Below, piece by piece: positions 29,594 through 38,468 of a stretch of 53,137 bases of DNA. The notes beneath the pieces were generated by a model. It saw only the letters and a program-made list of their open reading frames with translations, did no database searches and was not told the DNA's origin. How positions within the stretch are numbered: position 1 is the stretch's first letter; the number at the start of each line of letters is the position of its first letter. The position numbers were made by a program, and so were the translations under genes. Source of the DNA: Actinomycetota bacterium (lineage in GTDB: Bacteria > Actinomycetota > Thermoleophilia > Solirubrobacterales > 70-9); the NCBI GenBank assembly GCA_018268695.1, contig JAFDWD010001088.1:1-53137 (forward strand), in the 5' to 3' direction.

Positions 29594-30742
29594 TCAGCCG
29601 ACAACCGACTCCGGGAGACGCACCGGAGCCTCTTCGGCCTGGACGACCGGGAGCACCTCCTTGGCGAAGAGCCGCACGCTCTTCTCCGCCTCCTTCAGCG
29701 ACATCCCACCGAATTGCGGCACGATGGTGATCTCCTTCGCGCCGGTGTTCTTCTGCAGCACACGAAGCCGCTCGATGATCGTTTCCGGCGTCCCGATCGG
29801 CTGCGTATCGTTCTGGACCATCGCCGCTCCTTGACCGCTGGTCCCGTCGGGCCCGCCAGATGCGTTCGCGATGTCGGCATAGGCCTCGTAGCCTTTGACC
29901 CCGTCGAACTCGCCGGGGCGGGTGAAGCCGTAGTGAGTTGCCACTTCCAGTCCGTTCCTGACGAAGTACTCGTTGCCGCGCTCGGCCTCGCGATCGTCTT
30001 CGGTGCAGTAAGCCCACATCAAGACGGACGGCTGATCAGGCTCCAAGCCTTTACTTGCACGAATCGTGTTGTAGAGATCGACGCCTACCGACATCTCCGC
30101 GAGGGGCGCGCCGGTCACGAACAACTGCTTGAACCCCTCCCTCGCCGCCATCTCCATCGACTCGGGCGTCGTGAACGCGCAGGCGGCATGGTCGAGAAGG
30201 TCGTCATGACGCGGGCGCGGTCGAATCGTGGTTTCGGGGATCTTGTAGTAATCGCCGTCGTAGGAGATGCGCTCTTGGGTAAGCGCCAGCTTCAGGATCT
30301 CCCAGACCTCCTTGAATCGTCCACGTGCCTCGGCGCGATCGATTCCGAGCGCGTCATACTCGGATTTCGCCACGCCGCGCCCAACTCCGAGGGTGAACCG
30401 ACGGCCTCCGAGCATGTTGTCGAGCATCGCGATTCCGTGGGCGAGGCGAACCGGATGGTGCCAGGGCAGCACGATGACACAGGAAGCCATGTCGACTCGT
30501 TCGGTTCGGCCGGCCCAGTAGGCGAGGCTTTGAGTGGCGCTGGGCCACATCGAGTACGGAGTGCCAAAGTGCTCACCGACCCAGATGGAATCGAATCCCA
30601 GCGGCTCGGCGAGATTGCCGAGGGCCATGGTCTCGTCGAGCACGACATGGTCGGGGACCTCGATCGGCTTGTCCCAGTCACCGGCCTCGAAACGGGGGAG
30701 ATCCTCCGTCTGGAACGAGGCTACGGTCATTCCAACCTTCAT
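29594..30742 (-). CDS. LLM-class (luciferase-like) flavin-dependent oxidoreductase, copy 1
   Basis: A 382-residue luciferase-like TIM-barrel enzyme using FMN or F420. Landmarks are M-K-V-G-M-T-V-A-S-F-Q, G-F-D-S-I-W-V-G-E-H-F-G, A-S-C-V-I-V-L-P-W-H-H-P-V-R-L-A, L-G-V-G-R-G-V-A-K-S-E-Y and I-G-T-P-E-T-I-I-E-R-L. It is a close paralogue of 34089-35252 over its entire length. ATG 30742 is preferred, with A-A-A-A-G-G-T-G-G upstream; a GTG precedes it by one codon. It could oxygenate or reduce a cyclic ketone, sulfonate or similar; not decidable from sequence. It probably forms an operon with the phosphotransferase and transketolase genes upstream, although a 136-bp gap precedes it. Confidence 0.88.
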   Translation of the reverse strand: MKVGMTVASFQTEDLPRFEAGDWDKPIEVPDHVVLDETMALGNLAEPLGFDSIWVGEHFGTPYSMWPSATQSLAYWAGRTERVDMASCVIVLPWHHPVRLAHGIAMLDNMLGGRRFTLGVGRGVAKSEYDALGIDRAEARGRFKEVWEILKLALTQERISYDGDYYKIPETTIRPRPRHDDLLDHAACAFTTPESMEMAAREGFKQLFVTGAPLAEMSVGVDLYNTIRASKGLEPDQPSVLMWAYCTEDDREAERGNEYFVRNGLEVATHYGFTRPGEFDGVKGYEAYADIANASGGPDGTSGQGAAMVQNDTQPIGTPETIIERLRVLQKNTGAKEITIVPQFGGMSLKEAEKSVRLFAKEVLPVVQAEEAPVRLPESVVG

Positions 30743-30878
30743 CACAAACCACCTTTTCCACGGTTATGGATTACTCAGGTCAGGATCAAGCCCCGAAGCC
30801 CGAGCTGCAAAGCCGGCCGCCTCGTCATCGATGTGGGTTCCTCCACCTCGATCGCGGGGCCCGGGGGCAGCGGCCGAC

Positions 30879-31949
30879 TCACCGCAGCGCCCTGCTGAAA
30901 TGGTCCCGCGCGCGCTGGGCGAGAGCCGGGACGCCGAGCCGGAGCGAGGCGAAGAACTCGTCGTCGTCGGTTCCCTCGAGGTAGCGCCGATAGCTGCCCT
31001 CCAGGAGGATCGCCAGCTTCCAGATCGCCAGCGCTTCGTACCAGTGCAGCAGCTCGAGATCCAGATCGGAGCCGAGGCCGTATCGCTCGATCAGAGTCGC
31101 CGCATCGGGAAAGCCCGGCGTGGCGGTCACCCGCGACAGCCCCAGGAGGCCATCGGGGTCACGACCGCCCAGCCACATCGCCGCCAGGTAGCCGAGATCG
31201 GCCAGCGGATCGCCGGCCGTCGCCATCTCCCAATCGAGGATCGCGACCAGGCGCGGCGCCCCGGGGGTGGCGAAGATGACGTTGTCGAGCTTGTAGTCGC
31301 CGTGGACCAAGGTCGTCCGCTGGGAGCGCGGCAGGGAGGCGGCGAGCTCGGCGCCGAGCGCCTCGATCTCATCCAGCTCGCGAACCTTGTTCTCCTGCCA
31401 CTGGGCTCGCCACAAAGCGACCTGCCGCTCCAGGTAGGTATCACCGCCGCGGTAGGGAAGGCCGAGCTTCTGGGGCTCGACCGCGTGTAGGTCCAGCAAC
31501 CGATCGACCAGCTCGGCGACGATCGCGTCCTCCTCTCCCCCGTTCCAGTCCGGCGGCAACTCGTCGCGCAGCACCTCACCGGGCACGCGCTCCATGAGGT
31601 AGAACGGCGCCCCGATGTAGCGAGGATCCTCACACCGGAGCGCCACCCGCGGCACCGGCACCGGGGTCGGCCGGAGCGCTTCCAGCATCGTGCACTCGCG
31701 CATCACGTCGTGGGCGCGGGACGGGTAGGGCGGGCGCGGCGGCCGCCGCAGTACCCACTGTTCGCCGCCGCGGCGGACGAGGCCGGTGACGTTGGAGTGA
31801 CCGCCGCCGATCCGCTCGAACTCGACCGGGCCGCTCCCGACGACGATCTGCTCGAGGCCCTCGCGGACGATCAGCGGCGGCTGGGACAGTCGCGCCGCTT
31901 CGGCGAAGGTGTCGACAACGTCGACCAGCTCGATTCCCGATGACGACAT
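30879..31949 (-). CDS. Phosphotransferase family protein (APH/ACAD10-like fold)
   Basis: A 356-residue aminoglycoside-phosphotransferase-fold protein of the subgroup found with acyl-CoA metabolism. Catalytic loop L-V-H-G-D-Y-K-L-D-N and metal motif A-I-L-D-W-E-M-A-T-A-G-D-P are present, as is the early G-G-H-S-N-V-T nucleotide loop. Members related to the ACAD10/11 N-terminus phosphorylate hydroxyacyl-CoAs or small alcohols; here that would allow removal of a hydroxyl, which is inference. ATG 31949 starts M-S-S-S-G-I-E-L; a GTG-type start 12 codons earlier is possible. It follows the transketolase C-subunit gene after 84 bp. A second, partial member lies at 52557-53137. Confidence 0.85.
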   Translation of the reverse strand: MSSSGIELVDVVDTFAEAARLSQPPLIVREGLEQIVVGSGPVEFERIGGGHSNVTGLVRRGGEQWVLRRPPRPPYPSRAHDVMRECTMLEALRPTPVPVPRVALRCEDPRYIGAPFYLMERVPGEVLRDELPPDWNGGEEDAIVAELVDRLLDLHAVEPQKLGLPYRGGDTYLERQVALWRAQWQENKVRELDEIEALGAELAASLPRSQRTTLVHGDYKLDNVIFATPGAPRLVAILDWEMATAGDPLADLGYLAAMWLGGRDPDGLLGLSRVTATPGFPDAATLIERYGLGSDLDLELLHWYEALAIWKLAILLEGSYRRYLEGTDDDEFFASLRLGVPALAQRARDHFSRALR

Positions 31950-32033
31950 CGCGGCACTATCAGCAGCGCCCGCGCCGACCGCCAAGAGTTCCTCGGACCC
32001 CGCGTTGTGCGGGTCTCCAGCGGTACCTGGAAC

Positions 32034-33011
32034 TCAGTCGCCGCCGATCACCGCGCTCAAGATGGATGCATCGTCGAGTCCGTGCTGCGCCTCGATGAAG
32101 CCTTGCGAGCCACATTCGTTGAAGCGATCTTCGATCCCGAACCGCGTGAGGGGAACCTGGATGCCGGCTTCGTAGAGCGCCTCGACGACGAGCGTCGCCA
32201 GGCCGCCCGAGCGTTGGTGGTTCTCCAACGTGACCAGGCGCTTGACCCCGGCGGCGAACTCGCAGACCGCGTCGCGGTCGAAGGGCTTGATCGTCGCCAC
32301 GTGCAGAACCCCGCAGGAGACGCCCGCGTCCTGCGCCCGAGCCGCGATGTCGAGCGCGCGAGCGCTCGACGAGCCGCAGCTGACGATGCCGACGTCGCCG
32401 CCGGGGGCCAGCTCCTTGGCCCGGCCCAGCTCGAAGCGATGAGTCTCAGGGTCGAGCGTGACCGGCACTTTGCCCCGCAGGTTGCGGACGTAGACGGTGC
32501 CCTCGACATCGGCGATCGCTCGGATCACCTGTGCGAGCTCGGTGGCGTCGCACGGATCGATCACGGTCAGGTCGGGGATCAGCCTCGTGATCGACAGGTC
32601 GTCGGTCGCCTGATGGGTCGCACCGTAGGGATTGATCAGCCCCGGCATCCCGGCGATGATCTTCACGTTGGCCCGCCCGTGCGCGCAGGCGATCGTGATG
32701 AAGTCCAGCGCGCGACGGGTGACGAAGGCGGCATAGGTGGTGCAGTAGGCGATCTTGCCGGTGCTCGCGATACCCGCGGCGATCGAGATCAGATCCTGCT
32801 CGGCCATGCCGACGTTGAAGTAGCGATCGGGATGCGCTTTCGCGAAGGGCAGGATGTCCGAGTAACGCCCCATGTCCGCGGTAAGACCGACGATCTCGGG
32901 TCGTTCGGCCGCGAGCTCGGCGAGCGTCTCGCCGAACGGCGCCACCACAAACGGTCCGCTGACGTCGAGCACCTCGCCCATCGTTCCGGCTCGCTGCTGG
33001 GACTCAAGCAT
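32034..33011 (-). CDS. Transketolase-like C-terminal subunit (pyrimidine-binding and C-terminal domains)
   Basis: A 325-residue second half of a split transketolase/DXS-like enzyme. The catalytic glutamate is in M-A-E-Q-D-L-I-S-I-A-A-G (E71). The pyrimidine-domain pattern T-T-Y-A-A-F-V-T-R-R-A-L-D-F-I and the C-terminal domain G-G-L-A-T-L-V-V-E-A-L follow. ATG 33011 overlaps the end of the N-subunit gene by 8 bp, so the two subunits are translationally coupled. Split pairs transfer two-carbon units in sugar or sugar-acid pathways. The natural ketose here is unknown. Confidence 0.88.
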   Translation of the reverse strand: MLESQQRAGTMGEVLDVSGPFVVAPFGETLAELAAERPEIVGLTADMGRYSDILPFAKAHPDRYFNVGMAEQDLISIAAGIASTGKIAYCTTYAAFVTRRALDFITIACAHGRANVKIIAGMPGLINPYGATHQATDDLSITRLIPDLTVIDPCDATELAQVIRAIADVEGTVYVRNLRGKVPVTLDPETHRFELGRAKELAPGGDVGIVSCGSSSARALDIAARAQDAGVSCGVLHVATIKPFDRDAVCEFAAGVKRLVTLENHQRSGGLATLVVEALYEAGIQVPLTRFGIEDRFNECGSQGFIEAQHGLDDASILSAVIGGD

Positions 33012-33879
33012 GGGTCTCCTCCAGCTCGGCCTTGAGTGCGTCCCACTCATCGTCACCGACCCGTACGAAGTGCGCTCGCTCGCGGGCCTCGATGGTGGGC
33101 ACACCCTTGCCGGGCGTGGTCCGTAGCACGATCGCCTTCGGTCGCCCGTCCCTCGCCCGCAGCTGATCGAAGGCGGTCACGATCGCCTCGACATCGTTGC
33201 CGTCGACCTCGCGTACGTCCCATCCGAAGGCGCGCCACTTGTCCGCCACCGGCTCCATCGCGAGGACCGTCGGCCCGTCGGCTTGAATCCCGTTGCAGTC
33301 GATCAGAGCGATCAGGCTGTCGAGGCGGAAGTTGGAGGCGGCCATGGCCGCCTCCCAGGTCGACCCCTCCTGCAGCTCGCCGTCCGACACCTCGAGGATC
33401 ACCCGCGAATCGCGCCGATCGAGGCGCAGGCCGAGACCGATGCCGACGGCCTGTCCGGCACCGTGGCCGAGCGAGCCGCCCGTCACCTCGACGCCCTCGA
33501 GCTCCTCGAAGGTGCTCAACGGCAGCCTGCTGCCGTTGAGCCCGAAGCTGTCGAGCTCCTCCGTGGGCAGGACCCCGGCGAGCGCCAAGGCGGCATAAAG
33601 AGCGATCGAGTAGTGCCCGGTCGAGAGCACGAAACGGTCGCGGTCCGGCCAGTCCGGGTTCCGAGGATCGTGGCGCAACTCGCGGAAGTAGACGACCGCG
33701 AGGGCGTCGGCGATGCCGAGGCCCTGGGCGATATACCCCTCGCCCTTCCCCGCCGCCATGCTCATCATCAACCGACGCAGGTCGAGAGCCCGGGCGCGCA
33801 ACTCCTCGACCGAGGTATCCGTGGCGGGTGACCACGCATCGGTCCTCGCGTCAACTTGGGAATTGCTGGGGATCGTCAT
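33004..33879 (-). CDS. Transketolase-like N-terminal subunit (thiamine-diphosphate binding)
   Basis: A 291-residue TPP-binding half. V-L-S-T-G-H-Y-S-I-A-L-Y is at residues 84-95, G-G-S-L-G-H-G-A-G-Q-A-V-G at 134-146, and the diphosphate/Mg motif S-D-G-E-L-Q-E-G at 165-172 with N196. The usual S-K-G-H is S-T-G-H here. ATG 33879 gives a sensible N-terminus; ATG 33888 three codons earlier is equally possible and neither has a strong ribosome-binding site. It heads a minus-strand run with the C-subunit, divergent from LLM copy 2. The 209-bp space between carries two 24-bp direct repeats. Confidence 0.88.
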   Translation of the reverse strand: MTIPSNSQVDARTDAWSPATDTSVEELRARALDLRRLMMSMAAGKGEGYIAQGLGIADALAVVYFRELRHDPRNPDWPDRDRFVLSTGHYSIALYAALALAGVLPTEELDSFGLNGSRLPLSTFEELEGVEVTGGSLGHGAGQAVGIGLGLRLDRRDSRVILEVSDGELQEGSTWEAAMAASNFRLDSLIALIDCNGIQADGPTVLAMEPVADKWRAFGWDVREVDGNDVEAIVTAFDQLRARDGRPKAIVLRTTPGKGVPTIEARERAHFVRVGDDEWDALKAELEETHA

Positions 33880-33918
33880 GGCCGGCATTGATAGCCGGCC
33901 CCGGCAGCGACCGGAATC

Positions 33919-33980
33919 GGCGCGGGCGCCCGGGTTTGGACCAGTTTCCAATCGGCGGCGCGGGCGCCCGGGTTTGGACC
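33919..33980. repeat. 24-bp direct repeat pair in divergent promoter region
   Basis: An identical 24-base unit, containing GGGCGCCC and ending GTTTGGACC, occurs at 33919-33942 and 33957-33980 (38-bp period). It lies between the divergent transketolase and LLM starts. This is operator-like; the core GGGCGCCC is itself palindromic. Confidence 0.7.
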
Positions 33981-34088
33981 TCCGAACAACACTCGCCCAC
34001 CCTCGCGGTTGGTGAAAGCGACCGCATTCAAACACCCTCCGGACGAGGAACAAACCGAATTGGTCGATCCAGGAGGGCAGGTCCGAAG

Positions 34089-35252
34089 ATGAAGGTCGGA
34101 GTTACCGTAGCGTCGTTTCAAACCACTGACTGGCCGCGGATCAAAGCGGAAGACTGGAGCGCGCCGATCAAGGTGCCGGACTCCCAGATCCTGTCCGAAA
34201 CCCTGGACCTGGGCCGGATGATCGAGCCGCTCGGCTATGACTCGATCTGGGCCACCGAGCACTTCGGCTCGGCCTACGGCATGTGGCCCGATGCGACCCA
34301 GACGCTCTCGTACTGGGCCGGGCAGACCGAACGGGTCGATGTCGGCTCCTGCGTCATCGTCCTGCCCTGGCACCAGCCGATCACCCTCGCGCACCGCATC
34401 GCGATGCTCGACAACCTGCTCGAGGGTCGCCGCTTCCGGATGGGCGTCGGCCGCGGTGTCGCCCGCAGCGAGTACGAGGCTCTTGACATCCCCCGGGCCG
34501 AGGCGCGCGAGCGCTTCAAAGAGGTCTGGGACATCGTGAAGCTGGCCCTCACCGACGAGCGCGTCTCCTACGACGGCAAGCACTTCAAGGTCCCTGAGAC
34601 CTCGGTCCGACCGCGGCCGCTCCACGCCGACATGCTCGACTACGCGGCCTGTGCATCAACCACGCAGACGTCGATGGAAATGGCCGCACACGAGGGCTTC
34701 AGCCAGCTGTTCGTCACCGGTGCGCCGTTGAACGAGATGTCGAAAGTGATCGATGACTACAACACGATCCGCGCCGGCCGAGGGCTCGAGCCCGACCAAC
34801 CGACGATCCTCCTCTGGATGTACTGCGCCAAGACCGACGCCGAGGCCGAGCGGGCACTCGACTGGTTCACCACCTACGGCGACGAGGTCGCCACTCACTA
34901 CGAGTTCAACAAACCGGGGGCATTCGACGGGGTCAAGGGGTACGAGGCCTACGCCGAGATGCAGGCGAAAGTCGTCGAAGACGAGCAGAAGAACGGCGCC
35001 GCCCGTCAGGGAACCTCGCTGGTGCGCTTCGACACGCAGCCGATCGGGACCCCCGAGACGATCATCGAGCGCCTTCGCATCCTCCAGCGCGAAACCGGCG
35101 CCAAGGAGATCGCGCTCCTGCCGCAGTTCGGGGGCATGAGCCTCAGCGAGGCGAAGGCGAGCCTGAAGCTCTTTGCCGAGGAGGTCCTGCCCGTCATCCA
35201 GGCCGACCCCGCGCCTTCGCGCGAGGCACCGGTGCCGATCGCCGCCGATTAG
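34089..35252 (+). CDS. LLM-class (luciferase-like) flavin-dependent oxidoreductase, copy 2
   Basis: A 387-residue paralogue of 29594-30742. It has the same M-K-V-G-V-T-V-A-S-F-Q start, G-Y-D-S-I-W-A-T-E-H-F-G, G-S-C-V-I-V-L-P-W-H-Q-P and G-V-G-R-G-V-A-R-S-E-Y, with a ~10-residue insertion near residue 300 (V-V-E-D-E-Q-K-N). Flavin- or F420-dependent oxygenation or dehydrogenation is the family role. GGAGGGCAG precedes ATG 34089 by about 9 nt. It is first in a plus-strand operon with the CocE hydrolase (32 bp gap) and a TetR regulator. The two copies bracket the transketolase pair, suggesting successive or alternative steps of one pathway. Confidence 0.88.
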   Translation: MKVGVTVASFQTTDWPRIKAEDWSAPIKVPDSQILSETLDLGRMIEPLGYDSIWATEHFGSAYGMWPDATQTLSYWAGQTERVDVGSCVIVLPWHQPITLAHRIAMLDNLLEGRRFRMGVGRGVARSEYEALDIPRAEARERFKEVWDIVKLALTDERVSYDGKHFKVPETSVRPRPLHADMLDYAACASTTQTSMEMAAHEGFSQLFVTGAPLNEMSKVIDDYNTIRAGRGLEPDQPTILLWMYCAKTDAEAERALDWFTTYGDEVATHYEFNKPGAFDGVKGYEAYAEMQAKVVEDEQKNGAARQGTSLVRFDTQPIGTPETIIERLRILQRETGAKEIALLPQFGGMSLSEAKASLKLFAEEVLPVIQADPAPSREAPVPIAAD

Positions 35253-35284
35253 TCCGACCGCGGCCCAGATCGCGACCGTCACGC

Positions 35285-37081
35285 ATGTGGATCGAGCGAG
35301 ACCTCGAATGCACCATGCGGGACGGTTGCGTTCTGCGCGCCGACCGCTATCGGCCCGACGGCGATCAGGAACTGCCGACGCTCCTCCTGCGCACGCCGTA
35401 CGACAAGCGCCGCTGCCACTACTCCGTCTACGCCCACCCCGGCTGGTACGCGCGCCAAGGCTTCAACGTCGTCCTCCAGGACGTGCGCGGCAGGTTCGCC
35501 TCCGACGGCGACTTCGACCCGTTTCTGCAGGAGGGACCTGACGGCTTCGACGCGGTCGAGTGGGCCGCGCGACTGCCGGGCGCCGATGGAGCGGTCGCGA
35601 TGTACGGGCAGTCCTACTCCGGCTACGCCCAACTGGCGACCGCCGCGGAACGGCCGGCGCACCTCGTGGCGATCGCACCGGCGGTCGTATCGGCCGACCC
35701 TTATGGCTGGTTCTACGAGGGCGGCGCCCTACGATTCGCCTTCGCCGCCAACTGGGCAGCGACGCTCGGCGTGCACGAGTCCGCCCGTCGCGGCGACGAC
35801 CGGGGCGCCGCCTCGCTGTCGGCCGCCCTGGCCAATTCGCCATCGTGGCTGCGACCGGGCGCACCGGCCGCGCTCGAGCCGGTCGCCGACACCGTGCCCT
35901 GGTATCGCGAGTGGGTGACGCGCGGCGAGCCGGACGATCCCTACTGGAAGGCGCGAGACCTCAGCGGGAGGCTCGCGTCGATCGACGTCCCCGCGCTCCT
36001 CGTCGGCGGTTGGTACGACATCTTCCTCGACGGGACGCTCGCCGCCTTCGAGGCGTTGGCAGGCCGGGACCCGGCCGTCGGCCCGACGCGACTCGTGCTC
36101 GGCCCGTGGTCCCACGGCCCGTGGGCCGACCTTGTGGGCGATGCCGACGTCGGGGCCGCGACCGGGTTCGAGGGCGTCGCCGTCGACCGCGAACAGATCG
36201 CCTTCTTCCGCCACTGCCTGACGCCCGGCGGCCCGGCGGTGGGCGAGCCCGAGATCCGATACCACGTGATGTTCGACGGTTCGGGCTGGCGGGAGAGCGT
36301 GGGTTGGCCGCCTCGGCCTGCGACGGCGTCGACCTTGTTCCTGCGCGGCGGCGGCCTCGCCAACACGGCCACCGGCGACGGACGCCTCAGCCCCACGCCG
36401 CCCCGATCGGATCCACCCGACATCTACGCCTATGACCCGCTCACACCGGTGCCGGCGATCGGCGGCCACGCGTCGGCCCACGCGGACCTCGCCCCGCTGG
36501 GGGCGCATGACCAAAGGCGGCGACAGCAGCGACCGGAGGTACTCGTCTACACCAGCGCCCCGGTCGCGCGTCGGCTGGTCGTCGCGGGCGACATCGAGCT
36601 GGATCTGTTCGTCGCCTCGACCGGGGCGAGCGCCGACTTCGCCGCCCGGCTCTCGATCGTCCGGACGAGCGGTGAGGCTCTCAACGTCGCCGACGGCATC
36701 GCCCGCGTCGGCGCCGAACTGGAGGGTACGGCCGCGCGCGAGGAGCCGATCCGGGTCAGGGTGAGCCTGCGCGGCGCCGCGTTCGCGCTCGCGGCCGGAG
36801 AGCGGCTCCGCCTCGACGTGACCGGCGGAGCGTTCCCCCACTTCGCCTGCAATCCCCAGACGGGGTCTGCCGGCGCCCGGTCTGACGCTCCCCCCACGCC
36901 CCAGACCCATCTCCTCTTCCATCGGGAAGACGCACCGTCGGCGCTGACCCTGGGTGTGCTGGAGGGCGGGTTCGTCGCCACCGAGGAGGGACGGGAAGGT
37001 CAAATGGAGGCAGGGCGAGCCGATAAGCTCGGCGGTCGGCGCCATGTCCAAGACGACCAAACGAGCCGTGAGCAAAGCTGA
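35285..37081 (+). CDS. CocE/NonD family hydrolase (X-Pro dipeptidyl-peptidase S15 fold)
   Basis: A 598-residue alpha/beta hydrolase of the CocE/NonD family, which includes cocaine esterase and acylases. The nucleophile elbow is Y-G-Q-S-Y-S-G (S110), preceded by the family's D-V-R-G-R-F-A-S-D-G-D-F near 67-78. The C-terminal ~200 residues form the beta-jelly-roll domain (L-V-V-A-G-D-I-E-L-D-L-F-V). It would hydrolyse an ester or amide of the pathway substrate. The last ~30 residues are hydrophilic and overlap the TetR gene by 38 bp. Located between an LLM enzyme and its probable regulator. Confidence 0.88.
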   Translation: MWIERDLECTMRDGCVLRADRYRPDGDQELPTLLLRTPYDKRRCHYSVYAHPGWYARQGFNVVLQDVRGRFASDGDFDPFLQEGPDGFDAVEWAARLPGADGAVAMYGQSYSGYAQLATAAERPAHLVAIAPAVVSADPYGWFYEGGALRFAFAANWAATLGVHESARRGDDRGAASLSAALANSPSWLRPGAPAALEPVADTVPWYREWVTRGEPDDPYWKARDLSGRLASIDVPALLVGGWYDIFLDGTLAAFEALAGRDPAVGPTRLVLGPWSHGPWADLVGDADVGAATGFEGVAVDREQIAFFRHCLTPGGPAVGEPEIRYHVMFDGSGWRESVGWPPRPATASTLFLRGGGLANTATGDGRLSPTPPRSDPPDIYAYDPLTPVPAIGGHASAHADLAPLGAHDQRRRQQRPEVLVYTSAPVARRLVVAGDIELDLFVASTGASADFAARLSIVRTSGEALNVADGIARVGAELEGTAAREEPIRVRVSLRGAAFALAAGERLRLDVTGGAFPHFACNPQTGSAGARSDAPPTPQTHLLFHREDAPSALTLGVLEGGFVATEEGREGQMEAGRADKLGGRRHVQDDQTSREQS

Positions 37082-37670
37082 CACCACGGGCCGTCGCGCC
37101 CCGGGGCGTCCGCGCGACCCCAGCTACGACGCCCGCATCCTGCGCGAGGTGCTGAAGGAGATCGCCCAGAACGGCTTCCGCCAATTCAGCGTCCAGAGGG
37201 TCGCCGACCGCGCCGGGGTCGCCAAGACGACGGTCCGTCTGCGCTGGCCGAAGCGTGACGAATTGATCCTCGCCGGCCTCGGCACCACGAGCGCTTCGGT
37301 CAGCAAGCCGGAAACGGGCAGCCTGCGCGGAGACATCGCCGAGGTCGTGCACCAGTACGCCGAGGTCTATCGCGACGACGAGTTGATGCGGCTCTACGCT
37401 CACCTACAGGCGGAGCAGAACGACAACCCGATCTTCTTCGAACAGTTCCAGGAGTCGGTCGCGCGGCCGGCCAACCAGATAGTCCTTGACGTAATCGTCG
37501 ACGCCCAGGAGCGCGGCGAGGCGCGCCCCGACGCCGCCCCGATGGCGGTGGCGCGCTGCCTGGTCGGATCGCTCTACCTCCAGAGCATCGCCAACCGGAC
37601 CGACATCTCGGTCGACTTCGAGGCCCAACTCGTCGAGCTGCTGTGCGCGGCACTGGCCGCGGACGACTGA
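37044..37670 (+). CDS. TetR family transcriptional regulator
   Basis: A 208-residue TetR-type repressor. After a basic leader (S-K-T-T-K-R-A-V, G-R-P-R-D-P), the HTH reads F-R-Q-F-S-V-Q-R-V-A-D-R-A-G-V-A-K-T-T-V-R-L-R-W (about residues 35-60). The W-P-K-R-D-E-L continuation is typical of the AcrR-like C-terminal class. The ligand domain gives no substrate clue. It overlaps the CocE gene by 38 bp and is therefore expressed with the LLM-CocE operon. A plausible target is the direct-repeat region at 33919-33980. It ends flush against the convergent SDR gene. Confidence 0.85.
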   Translation: MSKTTKRAVSKADTTGRRAPGRPRDPSYDARILREVLKEIAQNGFRQFSVQRVADRAGVAKTTVRLRWPKRDELILAGLGTTSASVSKPETGSLRGDIAEVVHQYAEVYRDDELMRLYAHLQAEQNDNPIFFEQFQESVARPANQIVLDVIVDAQERGEARPDAAPMAVARCLVGSLYLQSIANRTDISVDFEAQLVELLCAALAADD

Positions 37671-38468
37671 TCAGCCGGCGGTCCAACCGCCATCGACGGC
37701 GATCGACTGGCCGGTGATGTAGGCCGATGCGTCGGAGAGAAGGAAGGTGACGGCGCCACCGAGATCCTCTGCGCGTCCGAGCCGGCCCATCGGGATCCGT
37801 GAGCGGATCCAGGCGGCGCGGTCAGCGTCCTCGAAGGCCGCCGCCGTCAGCTGCGTTTCGTAGTAGCCGGGGGCAACCGCGTTGACCCGAGTGCCGGCCG
37901 CTGCCCACTCGACCGCCAGCGTCTTGACCACGCCCAACAGGCCGCTCTTGCTTGCCGCATAGGGCGCGATCCCGGCGATTCCGAGCGTCGAGGTCAAAGA
38001 CCCGACGAAGACGTGAGAGCCGGCGATCCCGGCACGCTCCTGGTGGCGGCGCAGCGCCGTGCTGAGGAAGAAGGGGACCTCGAGGTCGAGCGCGAGAACC
38101 CGACGCCAGTCCTCGACCGACACGTCGACGGCGGGTGAGCGGTGCTGGACCCCGGCGGCATGGACGACGCCCCAGAGAGGCCCCGCGGACTCCGCCGCGG
38201 TGGCGACCAGGCCCTCGATCGAATCGAGCTCCGAGAGGTCCCATTCGAGCGGCGAGATACTGTTCCCGGCCGCCGCCGCGACCGTCTCGGCAAGCTGCGA
38301 TCCGGTCCGGGCGACGGCGACCACGTGACCGCCGGCCGCGGCGATCGCCAGTGCCATCCCCTGTCCCAGGCCGCGTCCCGCACCGGTGACCAAGACCACC
38401 TTGCCATCGAGGGCGAAGGGAGCCACGGTCGCGGCCGGCCCAGGCTCGAGTTCACTCGACCGCGGCAT
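37671..38468 (-). CDS. SDR family NAD(P)-dependent oxidoreductase
   Basis: A 265-residue classical short-chain dehydrogenase. The nucleotide loop is T-G-A-G-R-G-L-G (28-35), with H-A-A-G in the N-A-A-G position, catalytic S in F-V-G-S-L-T-S and Y-A-A-S-K. The C-terminal I-T-G-Q-S-I-A-V-D-G-G-W-T is standard. It carries ~17 extra residues before the fold. ATG 38468 overlaps the end of the acyl-CoA synthetase gene by 17 bp, so it is in the ABM - synthetase - SDR operon and probably oxidises a hydroxyl of the same substrate. Confidence 0.88.
   Translation of the reverse strand: MPRSSELEPGPAATVAPFALDGKVVLVTGAGRGLGQGMALAIAAAGGHVVAVARTGSQLAETVAAAAGNSISPLEWDLSELDSIEGLVATAAESAGPLWGVVHAAGVQHRSPAVDVSVEDWRRVLALDLEVPFFLSTALRRHQERAGIAGSHVFVGSLTSTLGIAGIAPYAASKSGLLGVVKTLAVEWAAAGTRVNAVAPGYYETQLTAAAFEDADRAAWIRSRIPMGRLGRAEDLGGAVTFLLSDASAYITGQSIAVDGGWTAG

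Noticed and set aside
28719..30017. 432-codon minus-strand frame over the regulator and LLM gene
   Set aside because: Crosses two well-supported genes, with no conserved motif.
33828..34088. N-terminal extension of LLM copy 2 by 87 codons
   Set aside because: It covers the direct-repeat operator; the conserved family start and ribosome-binding site are at 34089.
35729..37087. 452-codon minus-strand frame opposite the CocE gene
   Set aside because: Antisense shadow of a gene with a clear catalytic motif.
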